In this document: positions 1-8,232 of the stretch, piece by piece | Numbering within the stretch: position 1 is the first letter of the stretch | Layout: the number at the start of each line of letters is the position of its first letter | Origin: JADFQT01 sp965216025 | GTDB lineage: Bacteria; Chloroflexota; Dehalococcoidia; Lucifugimonadales; UBA3495 | Assembly (NCBI GenBank): GCA_965216025.1 | Contig: CBDCEX010000002.1 | Coordinates: 6,805-70,804, forward strand | Direction of reading: 5' to 3' | DNA: 64,000 nucleotides | Translations under genes and position numbers: made by a program | The notes under the pieces: model-generated | Seen by the model: the letters and a program-made list of their open reading frames with translations, nothing else | What the model was told of the DNA's origin: nothing | The model's database searches: none

Positions 1-261
1 TGATACATTATCCTAATCGGGTGGCGCAATTATCGAAGATTCCAAGGTTTACGGGGGTTCCAGATTTTATTTTTCGCGCCGGTTAAAGTCAACTTTGCCT
101 TCTGCTTCCCCCTTTGAAAAAAGGGGACTGAGGGAGATTTGGAACTCCCAAATTTAGTAATTTCTTCGGGGGCCAATAAGATGATCTGTCCGGTATGCCA
201 GCGGCGCCGGCTCGTGGTGCAGGGCGACGAAACCGGCTGGCGCCAGGACGGGGAGCGAATC
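1..261. other. Upstream sequence with no supported gene
   Basis: No convincing gene is seen. The stretch around 108-140 contains a short CCCCCTTT...GGGGACTGAGGGAGATTT motif of the kind that recurs between genes in this window (compare 36516-36533 and 42002-42036). An open frame runs into the cysteine hydrolase from 139, but the conserved family sequence only begins at the ATG at 262. Confidence 0.4.
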
Positions 262-841
262 ATGGCTAACCTGGTTTTGGTAATCGACATGGTCCGGGGC
301 TTTCTGGAGCCCGGCCAAAGCGGTCCACAACCTAAAGATCCCCTCGGACCCACTGGCATCCCTCTTTGGCACCTGGCGGGCTAGAGGCGGGGACGATGCG
401 CGCCGGATAATTCCCAACGTGCGGGGTCTCTTGGAGCGGGAGACGGCTGCTGGCTCTGAAATCCTGTTCATCAGCGACCACCACGACCCGGACGACCTGG
501 AGTTTCAGATATTTCCGGTCCACTGCGTCAAGGGAACCGATGAGCCCCGGGTAATCGAAGAGCTAGCCGCCTTCGTCACGGAGCACAACGTTGTTCCCAA
601 GAATCGCTACAGCGGTTTCTTCAACACCGACCTGGCCCAGCGGCTGGAACAGTCCCATCCGGAAAAGTTAATTATCTGCGGTGTTTGCACCGACATCTGC
701 GTCCTCCACACCACCTCAGACGCCCGCAATCGGGACTATCCGGTGGAGGTGCCCGCCGACTGTGTGGCCAGCTTCGACCCGGCCGGGCATGAGTGGGCCT
801 TGGGACACTTGGCCAAGATTCTGGGAGCCCGGGTGGTATGA
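262..841 (+). pseudogene. Cysteine hydrolase (isochorismatase/nicotinamidase family), frameshifted
   Basis: Isochorismatase-like hydrolases cleave amides or vinyl ethers with an Asp-Lys-Cys triad. The start at ATG 262 follows GGGGAG at a good distance. The first frame gives LVLVIDMVRGFLEPG with the catalytic Asp, then loses homology and stops at 384. A second frame carries DDARRIIPNVRGLLERE, then VVPKNRYSGFF with the likely Lys, then ICGVCTDICVL with the nucleophilic Cys, and ends at 841. Between EPG and DDARR lie roughly 60 bases that match neither frame, which suggests a small insertion plus a frame change. Joined, the protein would be about 190 aa, normal for the family. It is probably a recent pseudogene; an assembly error is the alternative. 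The specific substrate cannot be told. Confidence 0.75.
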
Positions 842-1029
842 CCGCCATAAATTGTCTGGGATGGTCTTCCCCCGTAGCAAAGCGCGCCGAGAATCTGCCC
901 ACATCTTAAACGATGCTTCTGCCCGGCAGCACAGTCTTGCGGCGGTGGGAAACCAGGGCGTATCATGGCCCCACAATCTCCCAACTTGCCCCCGGTTTTT
1001 GGCCAGGAAATTTTTGCCAGGAGGCGGCA

Positions 1030-3054
1030 ATGCTTTACCGCTCCTATCGTTACTCCCAATGGGACGGCACTCAGCAGATCTTCGACGTGGATGCCGGTGA
1101 TCTGATGGACCAGCTATCCGACGAATTGCTGAAGCAGGGCGACGTGATGCAGGCCTTGCGAGAAATGTTCCGCAATGGCATGCAGAATCGGGAAGGTATG
1201 CAGCTGACCGGCCTGCGGGAGTTGATGGAGCGACTGAAGAACCAAAGGCGCCAGCAGCTGGAGCAGCACAACATGGATTCGGTGGTGGATGACCTGAAGG
1301 AGCGGTTGGAGGAGATACTGCGAACCGAGCGGGAGGGCATCGACCGGCGCTTGGCCCAGGAGCAGCTGGACCAGTCATCCGGGGAGGAGAAAACGCAACA
1401 AGAAGGTCTTTACCAAATGCTGGAGCAGCGCGCCCAGCGCAACCTGGAGAAGCTGGATGCCCTGCCCGAGGGCTTGAGCGGCCAGATCCAGGGATTAATG
1501 GAGTACGACTTCATTGATCCGGAGGCTCAGCGGATGTTCCAGGAGCTGCTGGACCTGCTGAAAAGCCAGATGGCGCAGAATATTTCCCAGCAGATGCAGC
1601 AGCAAATTCAGGGCATGTCTCCCGAAGAGATGGCGGCCACGGCCGAGATGATGCGGCAGCTGAACCAGATGATGCGGGATAAAATGGCCGGGCGGGAGCC
1701 AGACTTTGATGGGTTCATGCAGCAGTTCGGCTCCATGTTCGGTCCCAATCCTCCCCAGAGCTTTGACGAACTGTTGGAGCGGCTTAGGGAGCAGCTAGCT
1801 CAGATGCAGTCCATGATGGAGAGCATGTCCCCCGAAGCGGGCCAACAGCTGGAAGAGGCCTTGAACGCGGCTTTGGACCCGGCTCTGCGCCGAGAAATGG
1901 CCCAATTCGCCAGCATGATGGAGCAGCTGATGCCCATGGACGAGCTACGCCGTCAGTACCCGTTTCTGGGTGACGATAGTTTGACCATGGAACAGGCGAT
2001 GGAGATGATGGGCCAGTTCCAGGACCTGGACCAGTTGGAGCAGGCGTTACAAGAGGCGATGCGAACCGGCAATTTGGACGATGTAGATCCGGATAAGCTG
2101 GCCGAGCTTCTCGGGGAAGACGCGCGCCGGGCCTGGGAGCAGATGGATAAACTGCGTCAGATGTTGAAGGATGCTGGCTACATCACCGGTGACGACAACC
2201 TGGAACTGACCGCCCGAGGCATGCGCCGCATCGGCCAGAAAGCCCTTCGGGAGGTTTTCGCCCAGCTGAAGAAGGACCGGCTCGGCGGCCATGAGGTGGA
2301 CACCAGGGGCGCCGGTGGAGACCTGCTGGGGGATACCAAGCCCTACGAGTTTGGCGACCCCTTCCAGCTGGATTTGCAGGCCACCGTCAAGAACGCCATC
2401 CTCCGCGGCGGACCCCAGGTGCCGGTCCGGATAAGCCCCCAAGACTTCGAGATTTACCGCAACGAGCACATGACCCGGTCGGCAACCGCCGTCCTGCTGG
2501 ACCAGAGCCGGTCTATGGGGCTGTTCAATAATTTCCAGGCGGCTAAAAAGGTCACCATGGCGCTCTATGCCCTGATCCGCAGCCAATACCCGCGAGATAC
2601 CCTGCTCGTCATCGGGTTCTCCGATTACGCGCGAGAGATTAAGGAGCAGGACCTGACCAAGGTCAACTGGAACGCTTGGGTATCCGGAACAAATCTGCAC
2701 CATGCGTTGATGCTGGCCCGAAAGAAGCTGGCCGATGAAAAGGGCAGCACCAGGCAAATACTGCTGATAACCGATGGCGAGCCCACCGCCCACCTGGAGG
2801 GAGACAAGGCCTATTTCAACTACCCGCCCAGCTTCCGCACCGAGTTGGAGACGATGAAAGAGGTTAAGCGGTGCACCCAAGAGGGCATCGTCATCAACAC
2901 CTTCATGCTGGAAAACAATTACCAGCTGGTCAATTTCGTCGACCGCATGACTCGGATGAATCGGGGCCGCGCCTTCTACAGCAGCTCGGAAAACCTGGGT
3001 CAGTATGTCCTGGTGGACTACCTGAGCAATCGCAAGAAGAGGGTGTCGGCCTGA
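1030..3054 (+). CDS. VWA domain protein (CoxE/BchD-like), 674 aa
   Basis: The chosen ATG at 1030 follows a strong AGGAGG six bases upstream; an in-frame start at 913 is possible but lacks such a site. Residues 1-450 are Gln-, Met- and Glu-rich and look mostly helical, probably coiled coil. The C-terminal 190 residues form a von Willebrand A domain. Its metal-ion-dependent adhesion site is visible: DQSRSM (DxSxS), a Thr in SGTNLHHAL, and Asp in LLITDGEPT. VWA proteins of this kind usually partner a MoxR-type AAA ATPase to insert metals or remodel targets, but no such ATPase is in the window. There is no signal peptide, so it is likely cytosolic. The substrate is unknown. Confidence 0.85.
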   Translation: MLYRSYRYSQWDGTQQIFDVDAGDLMDQLSDELLKQGDVMQALREMFRNGMQNREGMQLTGLRELMERLKNQRRQQLEQHNMDSVVDDLKERLEEILRTEREGIDRRLAQEQLDQSSGEEKTQQEGLYQMLEQRAQRNLEKLDALPEGLSGQIQGLMEYDFIDPEAQRMFQELLDLLKSQMAQNISQQMQQQIQGMSPEEMAATAEMMRQLNQMMRDKMAGREPDFDGFMQQFGSMFGPNPPQSFDELLERLREQLAQMQSMMESMSPEAGQQLEEALNAALDPALRREMAQFASMMEQLMPMDELRRQYPFLGDDSLTMEQAMEMMGQFQDLDQLEQALQEAMRTGNLDDVDPDKLAELLGEDARRAWEQMDKLRQMLKDAGYITGDDNLELTARGMRRIGQKALREVFAQLKKDRLGGHEVDTRGAGGDLLGDTKPYEFGDPFQLDLQATVKNAILRGGPQVPVRISPQDFEIYRNEHMTRSATAVLLDQSRSMGLFNNFQAAKKVTMALYALIRSQYPRDTLLVIGFSDYAREIKEQDLTKVNWNAWVSGTNLHHALMLARKKLADEKGSTRQILLITDGEPTAHLEGDKAYFNYPPSFRTELETMKEVKRCTQEGIVINTFMLENNYQLVNFVDRMTRMNRGRAFYSSSENLGQYVLVDYLSNRKKRVSA

Positions 3055-3200
3055 CGGATTCCCCCTGATGTATTCCCAGCCTGGCGGCGAAGACCTGGTT
3101 GGTTTCGCCTCTTCCCAGGCCGCCGCCAAAATGCTAAGATTATCTCCACAACAGAATATGCCCGGTTGCGGACTGGTCGACCAGAAAAGGGGAAGACCAG

Positions 3201-3335
3201 GCTTTTAAGACGGCCCAGAGAGGCTGGCAAGGTGAAACAACCGCTGTGTTTTCCGGCTGCTCCCTCCGTGTGTTCACTGGAGAAAGGCGCTGGAAAATCG
3301 AAACCCTTGCCAGCTAAATGGTGGGGGTTTTTGTA
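3201..3335 (+). promoter_or_regulatory. PyrR-dependent attenuator leader of the pyr operon
   Basis: The leader holds the classic PyrR anti-antiterminator signature, TTTTAAGACGGCC then CAGAGAGGCTGGCAAGG, at about 3203-3232. It closely matches the Bacillus consensus (CAGAGAGGCU...AAGG). The GCC/GGC pair around 3213-3225 closes a CAGAGA hexaloop. Bases 3223-3232 (GCTGGCAAGG) are an exact reverse complement of 3305-3314 in the 5' arm of the downstream terminator, so antiterminator and terminator exclude each other. From established knowledge, PyrR bound to UMP or UTP stabilises the binding hairpin and lets the terminator form, shutting the operon off when pyrimidines are plentiful. pyrR itself is the first gene after the terminator. 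Confidence 0.9.
3301..3335 (+). terminator. Attenuator terminator before pyrR
   Basis: AAACCCTTGCCA (3301-3312) pairs along all 12 positions, counting three G-U pairs, with TGGTGGGGGTTT (3319-3330) across a six-base loop. The stem is followed directly by TTGTATTT. The 5' arm doubles as the partner of the antiterminator. Confidence 0.9.
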
Positions 3336-3424
3336 TTTACCCAAGTATAAAACTGAGCTTGGTAGCCGCAGGTCAAGCAAGAATGGTTTCCGCTGAATCT
3401 GGAGCAGACCCTCCTAGGTACGCC

Positions 3425-3997
3425 ATGACCGAACGGCAGATAATGGGACCCGATGACATTCGCCGCGCCCTGGCTAGGGTTTCCCATGAAATCCTGGAGC
3501 GCAACCGGGGAAGCCAAGAGGTGGTGTTGGTGGGAGTGCACACCCGCGGGGTACATCTGGCCCGACGCTTGGCGCAAAACATCTTGCAATTCGAGGGGAG
3601 CCAGGTGCCGGTGGCCGAGTTGGATATCAGCCTGTACCGGGATGATTTACAAGAACGGGCCCGTCCGCCGCTGAAGCCAACCAGTCTTCCAGTGGACATT
3701 CGGGACAAGAGGGTGGTGTTGGTGGACGATGTGCTCTACACCGGCCGCACCATTAGGGCTGCGATGGACGCGCTGATCGACTTCGGCCGCCCGCGGCAGG
3801 TCCAGCTGGCCATACTGCTGGATCGGGGACATCGCGAGCTGCCGATCAGACCCGACTACGTGGGTAAAAACATCCCCACCAGCCAGGAGGAGCGGGTCAT
3901 GGTCCGGCTGGCGGAGGTCGATGGCGTCGATGAAGTAACTATCGCCCGGGAAGTAACTATCGCCCGGGAAGTAACCATCAACCGGAGGGAAGATTGA
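3425..3997 (+). CDS. pyrR: PyrR, bifunctional pyr operon regulator / uracil phosphoribosyltransferase
   Basis: PyrR binds UMP/UTP and the pyr mRNA leader to cause attenuation, and has weak uracil phosphoribosyltransferase activity. The N-terminus MTERQIMGPDDIRRALARV fits the family, so ATG 3425 is preferred over upstream in-frame starts at 3359 and 3383. The PRPP-binding loop is clear: VVLVDDVLYTGRTIRAAMDA near residues 95-115. At 190 aa it is slightly longer than the usual 180 because its end carries a tandem repeat (EVTIAR twice, then EVTIN) encoded by an 18-bp DNA repeat at 3932-3979. The stop TGA overlaps the pyrB ATG by one base, so translation is coupled. Confidence 0.95.
   Translation: MTERQIMGPDDIRRALARVSHEILERNRGSQEVVLVGVHTRGVHLARRLAQNILQFEGSQVPVAELDISLYRDDLQERARPPLKPTSLPVDIRDKRVVLVDDVLYTGRTIRAAMDALIDFGRPRQVQLAILLDRGHRELPIRPDYVGKNIPTSQEERVMVRLAEVDGVDEVTIAREVTIAREVTINRRED
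3932..3979 (+). repeat. 18-bp in-frame tandem repeat at the 3' end of pyrR
   Basis: GAAGTAACTATCGCCCGG occurs twice in a row (3932-3949, 3950-3967) and is followed by a partial third copy to 3979. It adds EVTIAR units to the PyrR C-terminus. Confidence 0.9.
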
Positions 3998-5082
3998 TGG
4001 CCACTGGTCTGTCTCATCCTCTCCAATTGGAACAGCAACCCGAAGGCGTAGGTCCAACAGCAAGCGTCCGGCCGCGGCGCCACGTCCTGGACCTTGATGA
4101 TTTCCAGCCGGCAGAGATAACCCAAGTTCTTGACGACGCACTGGGAATGAAGGAAATCCTGAGCCGGCAGATCAAAAAAGTGCCTACCTTGCGAGGCCGG
4201 GTGATAGTCACCCTGTTTTATGAGGCCAGCACCCGGACTCGAATCTCCTTTGAAGAGGCGGGTAAGGTTCTCAGCGCCGATGTCATCAACATGTCCGCCG
4301 CCGGCAGTAGCGTGGAAAAGGGCGAGTCTCTGCTGAACACCGGACTCACCCTGCAGGCTATGGGAGTAGACGCCGTAGTGATCCGCCATCCCCATGCCGG
4401 CGCTCCCCATTTCCTGGCGCGGCATTTGGAAGGAGTCAGCGTGGTCAACGCCGGGGACGGCGTTCACGCGCATCCGACCCAGGCGCTGCTGGACCTCTAT
4501 ACGGTGCGGGAGAAGCTGGGCCGGTTGCACGGCCTAAAAGTAGTCATAGTAGGCGATGTGATGCACAGCCGGGTGGCCCGTTCCGATCTGTGGGGTTTCA
4601 GCAAAATGGGCTGCCAGGTTACCCTCTGCGGTCCAGCGACCCTGATGCCCAGCGACTTCCTGCGGTCCCAACAGGCCTGGCCCGATGGGCACCCCCTGGC
4701 TGGTGTGCAAATCACCACCAACCTGGACCAGGCCATCGATGGCGCGGATGTGGTGATGGCCCTGCGGCTGCAAACCGAACGGCAAACCACCGGGTTTTTC
4801 CCCAGCCTCCGCGAGTACGTGCGGCGCTGGCAGGTAACGGAAAAACGGCTGAGCCGGGCCAGACCCAACGCCCTGGTTATGCACCCGGGTCCGATGAACG
4901 AGGGCATAGAGATAAGCACCGACCTGGCCCACGGCGATAGCTCGGTAATCGTTGAGCAGGTCACCAACGGCGTGGCGGTGCGCATGGCATTGCTGTACCA
5001 ATTGGCGATTAACCCGGTGGCGATTAACCCGGTGGCGATTGGCCAGGAAGGGCCCCGGCCATATCGCCCGGCCATATCATGA
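3997..5082 (+). CDS. pyrB: Aspartate carbamoyltransferase catalytic subunit
   Basis: PyrB condenses carbamoyl phosphate with aspartate to carbamoyl aspartate, the first committed pyrimidine step. The carbamoyl-phosphate loop ASTRTRISFE is at about residue 76-85. The family motifs HPHAGAPH, GDGVHAHPTQALLDL, GDVMHSRVARS and HPGPMNEGIEI follow in order. The start is ATG 3997, overlapping the pyrR stop by one base, with GGAGGG seven bases upstream. The 361 aa protein is longer than the usual 305-310 through an N-terminal extension of about 30 residues and a C-terminal tail holding AINPV twice. No regulatory pyrI is present. pyrC overlaps its end by four bases. Confidence 0.96.
   Translation: MATGLSHPLQLEQQPEGVGPTASVRPRRHVLDLDDFQPAEITQVLDDALGMKEILSRQIKKVPTLRGRVIVTLFYEASTRTRISFEEAGKVLSADVINMSAAGSSVEKGESLLNTGLTLQAMGVDAVVIRHPHAGAPHFLARHLEGVSVVNAGDGVHAHPTQALLDLYTVREKLGRLHGLKVVIVGDVMHSRVARSDLWGFSKMGCQVTLCGPATLMPSDFLRSQQAWPDGHPLAGVQITTNLDQAIDGADVVMALRLQTERQTTGFFPSLREYVRRWQVTEKRLSRARPNALVMHPGPMNEGIEISTDLAHGDSSVIVEQVTNGVAVRMALLYQLAINPVAINPVAIGQEGPRPYRPAIS
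5005..5040 (+). repeat. 15-bp in-frame tandem repeat at the 3' end of pyrB
   Basis: GCGATTAACCCGGTG is present at 5005-5019 and 5020-5034, followed by GCGATT. It encodes AINPV-AINPV-AI in the PyrB tail. Together with the pyrR repeat, two adjacent genes carry short tandem duplications just before their stops. Confidence 0.9.
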
Positions 5083-6485
5083 ATAGGCCGTCTGAGGTGG
5101 CGCTACAAGCTGGTTCCATACTGATGCCCGGCCCTATTTTGATTCAGGGAGGCCGGCTGATCGACCCCAGCCAGGACTGGGACCTGATAGCCGATGTCTT
5201 GATTCAGGACGGCAAGATAAGCTCGGCCGGCTCGATTCTCGATGGGATTTCGCTTCCCGACCAGTGCCAAATTATTGACGCGGGCGACATGGTGGTTTGC
5301 CCGGGGTTCATCGACCTGCACTCCCACCTGCGGGAACCTGGATTCGAGCACAAGGAAACCATCGCCACCGGCACCCGGGCCGCCGCTAGGGGCGGCTTCA
5401 CCACCCTTTGCTGCATGCCCAACACCGAGCCAGCCATAGATAACGCCGCGGTGGTGGATTTTATCCGGCGCCAGGCGTCGGCGGAAGGGGCGGTACGGGT
5501 TTTGCCTATTGGCTGTGTCACCAAGAGACGGAAGGGCAAAGAGCTGGCGGAAATGGAGGAGTTGTCCACCGCCGGAGTGGTCGCCTTCAGTGACGACGGT
5601 GACCCGGTTTATGATTCCATGTTGATGCGGCTGGCCCTCAGCTACAGCCGGGATCTGGGCCTCCCCATTATTAATCATTGTCAGGATCATTCTCTGTCCC
5701 GGAATGGTGTCATGGCCGAAGGCTGGGTGGCCACCCGGCTGGGGTTACCGGGGATTCCCGCCGCCGCCGAGGAGGCGATGATTGCTCGGGACATTGCTCT
5801 GGCTGACCTGACCGGAGGGAGACTGCACCTGGCGCATTTGAGCACCGCCGGTTCGGTGGCGCTGGTCCGGCGGGCACTGGAGCAGGGCATCGCTGTTACC
5901 GCCGAGGTCTGCCCGCACCATCTGTACATTACCGACCGATGGGTGCTGGGAAGCAAGGGGGCTGACGTCGAGGCCGCCGGACCCCTCAGTTACGATACCT
6001 CTACCAAGGTCTATCCGCCGCTTCGAGCCGATGCAGATCTGGAAGCATTGATTGAGGGACTGGCCGACGGCGTCATCGCCTGCATCGCCACCGACCATGC
6101 CCCGCACGACCTGGCCAGCAAACAGGTCACCTATCAGGACGCCGCCTTTGGCATCAGTGTCCTGGAGACGGCGCTGGGCTCGCTGCTGCAGCTGGTGCAT
6201 GAGGATCGGCTGGGACTGAGCACCCTGGTAGAACGGTTGACCGCCGGACCAGCCCAGGTGTTGGGTCCGGATTTCCACGACCTGGCTACCCTGCGGGCCG
6301 GCACCACGGCCGATCTGGTGATTTTCGATCCGAATCGGGAGTGGGTGGTGGACCCCGGCGAGTTCGATTCCAAGGGGAAGAACACCCCGTTGGAGGGAAC
6401 CACGCTGAAAGGACGGGTAGTTGCCACTTTGGTGGAGGGACAGGTGGTCTTCCAGGATTTACCGCTTGCCGGAAGGGTAGGCTAA
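5079..6485 (+). CDS. pyrC: Dihydroorotase
   Basis: The enzyme cyclises carbamoyl aspartate to dihydroorotate using a metal centre. The metal ligands are visible as DLHSHLREPG near residues 78-87 and IATDHAPHDL near residue 340, and the substrate motif CMPNTEPAID lies between them. At 468 aa it is a little longer than typical type I bacterial PyrC (about 425-430). ATG 5079 forms an ATGA overlap with the end of pyrB. A second start at 5124, directly before the conserved GPILIQGGRLIDP, is possible. The catalytic motifs look intact, so it is expected to be an active dihydroorotase rather than the inactive PyrC-like partner found beside some PyrB proteins. Confidence 0.95.
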   Translation: MNRPSEVALQAGSILMPGPILIQGGRLIDPSQDWDLIADVLIQDGKISSAGSILDGISLPDQCQIIDAGDMVVCPGFIDLHSHLREPGFEHKETIATGTRAAARGGFTTLCCMPNTEPAIDNAAVVDFIRRQASAEGAVRVLPIGCVTKRRKGKELAEMEELSTAGVVAFSDDGDPVYDSMLMRLALSYSRDLGLPIINHCQDHSLSRNGVMAEGWVATRLGLPGIPAAAEEAMIARDIALADLTGGRLHLAHLSTAGSVALVRRALEQGIAVTAEVCPHHLYITDRWVLGSKGADVEAAGPLSYDTSTKVYPPLRADADLEALIEGLADGVIACIATDHAPHDLASKQVTYQDAAFGISVLETALGSLLQLVHEDRLGLSTLVERLTAGPAQVLGPDFHDLATLRAGTTADLVIFDPNREWVVDPGEFDSKGKNTPLEGTTLKGRVVATLVEGQVVFQDLPLAGRVG

Positions 6486-6486
6486 G

Positions 6487-7584
6487 TTGACCAGCCGAGT
6501 GTATTTGGTGCTGGAGGATGGCGCTGTCTTCCCAGGCGAGGCTTTTGGCGCGGAGAACCCCGCCGGTGGCGAGGTGGTCTTCAACACCAGTATGACCGGC
6601 TACCAGGAAGTGCTTACCGACCCGTCCTACGCCGGACAGCTGGTTAACCTCACCTATCCACTGGTGGGAAACTACGGGATAAACCAGCAGGATATGGAAT
6701 CGAGCTGCATTCGGGTGGCGGGCTTGATCGTAAGGGAGCACTGCGATCAACCCAGTCATGCCGATAGCGAAAGCACGCTGGACCAGTTTTTGCAGTCTCA
6801 GGGCATTCCGGGGATTAGCGGAGTGGACACCCGGGCCATCACCCGCCGCCTCAGGAACACCGGCGTAATGATGGGAATGATTAGCGCGGAGGAGCCGGAG
6901 AAAGCCCTGGCTAAGCTGGCCGAAACACCCCGGTACGACGACCAGGACCTGGTTTCCCGAGTGACCACGCCGCAGCGCTACGAGTGGGAAATCCCAGCCT
7001 TGGAATCCGATGCCCCGGCTTACCGAATATTGGTCACCGACTCGGGCCTGAAATACAATATTCTGCGGCACCTGCGCCGGCGGGGCTGCCAGGTTATCGT
7101 GCTGCCGGCCGCCACCTCCGCCGAAGAGATGATGGCGCTAAATCCTGCCGGCATACTGCTTTCCCCCGGACCGGGAGACCCTCAGCTGCTGGATTATATC
7201 GTCGACAACCTTCGCAGCCTGATAGGCCGGGTACCCATGATGGGAATATGCCTGGGCCACCAGTTGGTAGCTCGGGCTCTGGGAGCGGATACCTTCAAGC
7301 TGAAGTTTGGCCATCGAGGGGCCAACCACCCGGTCAAGGACCTGGAGACCGGCAGAGTTTACATAACTTCCCAGAATCACGGTTACGCGGTTGACCCGAA
7401 CAGCCTGCCCTCGGGGCTCGAGGTTTCCCACGTTAATTTGAATGACGGCACGGTTGAGGGACTGAGACATCGGGACCTCCCGTTATTTACTATTCAATAC
7501 CATTCGGAGGCATCCCCCGGGCCTCAGGACAGCGAGTATTTATTTGATCATTTCCTGAACCTGGTGGCCCAAGCCAGTTCCTGA
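6487..7584 (+). CDS. carA: Carbamoyl-phosphate synthase small subunit
   Basis: CarA hydrolyses glutamine and passes ammonia to CarB. The start is a TTG at 6487, one base after the pyrC stop; it is supported by the conserved N-terminus VYLVLEDGAVFPGEAFG and the lack of a nearer ATG. The class I amidotransferase nucleophile Cys is in MGICLGHQ near residue 255. The His and Glu partners are in the motif at about residue 338-342, which reads YHSEASPGP where FHPEASPGP is usual. The length of 365 aa is normal. Confidence 0.95.
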   Translation: MTSRVYLVLEDGAVFPGEAFGAENPAGGEVVFNTSMTGYQEVLTDPSYAGQLVNLTYPLVGNYGINQQDMESSCIRVAGLIVREHCDQPSHADSESTLDQFLQSQGIPGISGVDTRAITRRLRNTGVMMGMISAEEPEKALAKLAETPRYDDQDLVSRVTTPQRYEWEIPALESDAPAYRILVTDSGLKYNILRHLRRRGCQVIVLPAATSAEEMMALNPAGILLSPGPGDPQLLDYIVDNLRSLIGRVPMMGICLGHQLVARALGADTFKLKFGHRGANHPVKDLETGRVYITSQNHGYAVDPNSLPSGLEVSHVNLNDGTVEGLRHRDLPLFTIQYHSEASPGPQDSEYLFDHFLNLVAQASS

Positions 7585-7695
7585 GGTTGTTAAAAGGAGG
7601 TTAAAAAGAAGCAGAGCAGAATAGCGGCAAAGCAAAAGTTAATAAACTAACCTTTTTACTCTGGTTAAACCCGGTACTACTTGGAGGATTTATAT
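7585..7695 (+). other. carA to 139-aa gene spacer
   Basis: This is the first real gap in the operon. It is A-rich and purine-rich and ends in a good ribosome-binding site (GGAGG at 7683-7687). No convincing terminator was found, so the operon probably continues through it. Confidence 0.4.
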
Positions 7696-8115
7696 ATGTC
7701 TTCTTTTTCTATGTTAATGCTGGAGCAAGGGGTAGAGATGGAACTCCCCATGGAGCTGTCGGAATTCATTTCGATGCTCGACGGGTTGGTGCCAAATTTT
7801 ACCTGTGAGGAATACAGCTATCAGCTGGGTACGGTCAATCGGGCCACGCTGGGCCGCAATTGGGATCTATCGGTAAAGCTGGTCCACCTGGGAACCAACC
7901 AGGTGTTCGAGGAGCCGGTGGGTTGCATCGAGCTGGAAAAGTTGGACCAAGATCGGGTTAATTTCCGAATCCCGCCCCGGGCGGAGCAGGACTTTCCCGG
8001 TATGAGCAAGTTCGACTGGGACGGGCGATACTTTGGCTCCTTCATCTACCAGATGCTTAACACCCTGCACAACAAGGAGCTGATCCAGCTGCCGGGGCTG
8101 TTGCCGCAAATATAG
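7696..8115 (+). CDS. Uncharacterised 139-aa protein inside the pyr operon
   Basis: I do not recognise this protein. It starts at ATG 7696, eight bases after GGAGG. It is acidic, rich in Leu and Glu, and has no signal peptide, membrane segment or cysteine cluster; the middle (LGRNWDLSVKLVHLG) and the end (FDWDGRYFGSFIYQMLNTL) look like a small alpha/beta fold. It sits between carA and carB, which are normally adjacent. It could therefore act in pyrimidine or carbamoyl-phosphate metabolism, or merely be an insertion in the operon. A real gene is likely given its start signal and codon use. Confidence 0.75.
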   Translation: MSSFSMLMLEQGVEMELPMELSEFISMLDGLVPNFTCEEYSYQLGTVNRATLGRNWDLSVKLVHLGTNQVFEEPVGCIELEKLDQDRVNFRIPPRAEQDFPGMSKFDWDGRYFGSFIYQMLNTLHNKELIQLPGLLPQI

Positions 8116-8160
8116 TTACGGCAGAACCTGAATAGGCTGGGTTGCGAGCCCGTCGCCGCC

Positions 8161-8215
8161 CGTAGTCGCCCGTAGTCGCCCGTAGTCGCCCGTAGTCGCC
8201 CGTAGTCGCCCGTAG
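8161..8215 (+). repeat. 10-bp tandem repeat before carB
   Basis: Five exact head-to-tail copies of CGTAGTCGCC occupy 8161-8210, with degenerate copies on both sides. They fill most of the gap between the 139-aa gene and carB and end just before the carB ribosome-binding site. Confidence 0.95.
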
Positions 8216-8232
8216 CTAGATAAGGGGCTAAA

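Noticed and set aside
139..384. Short ORF with a CPVC motif as a separate zinc protein
   Set aside because: Its second half is the hydrolase N-terminus, and the first half has no start signal or partner cysteines.
2047..3129. 360-codon open frame on the minus strand opposite the VWA gene
   Set aside because: It is antisense to a gene with clear VWA motifs. Its translation has no recognisable domain and reflects codon bias of the real gene.
8161..8215. 10-bp repeats as possible operator sites (iterons) before carB
   Set aside because: Copies are exactly contiguous and degenerate at both sides, as slippage would give. No regulator or replication gene is adjacent.
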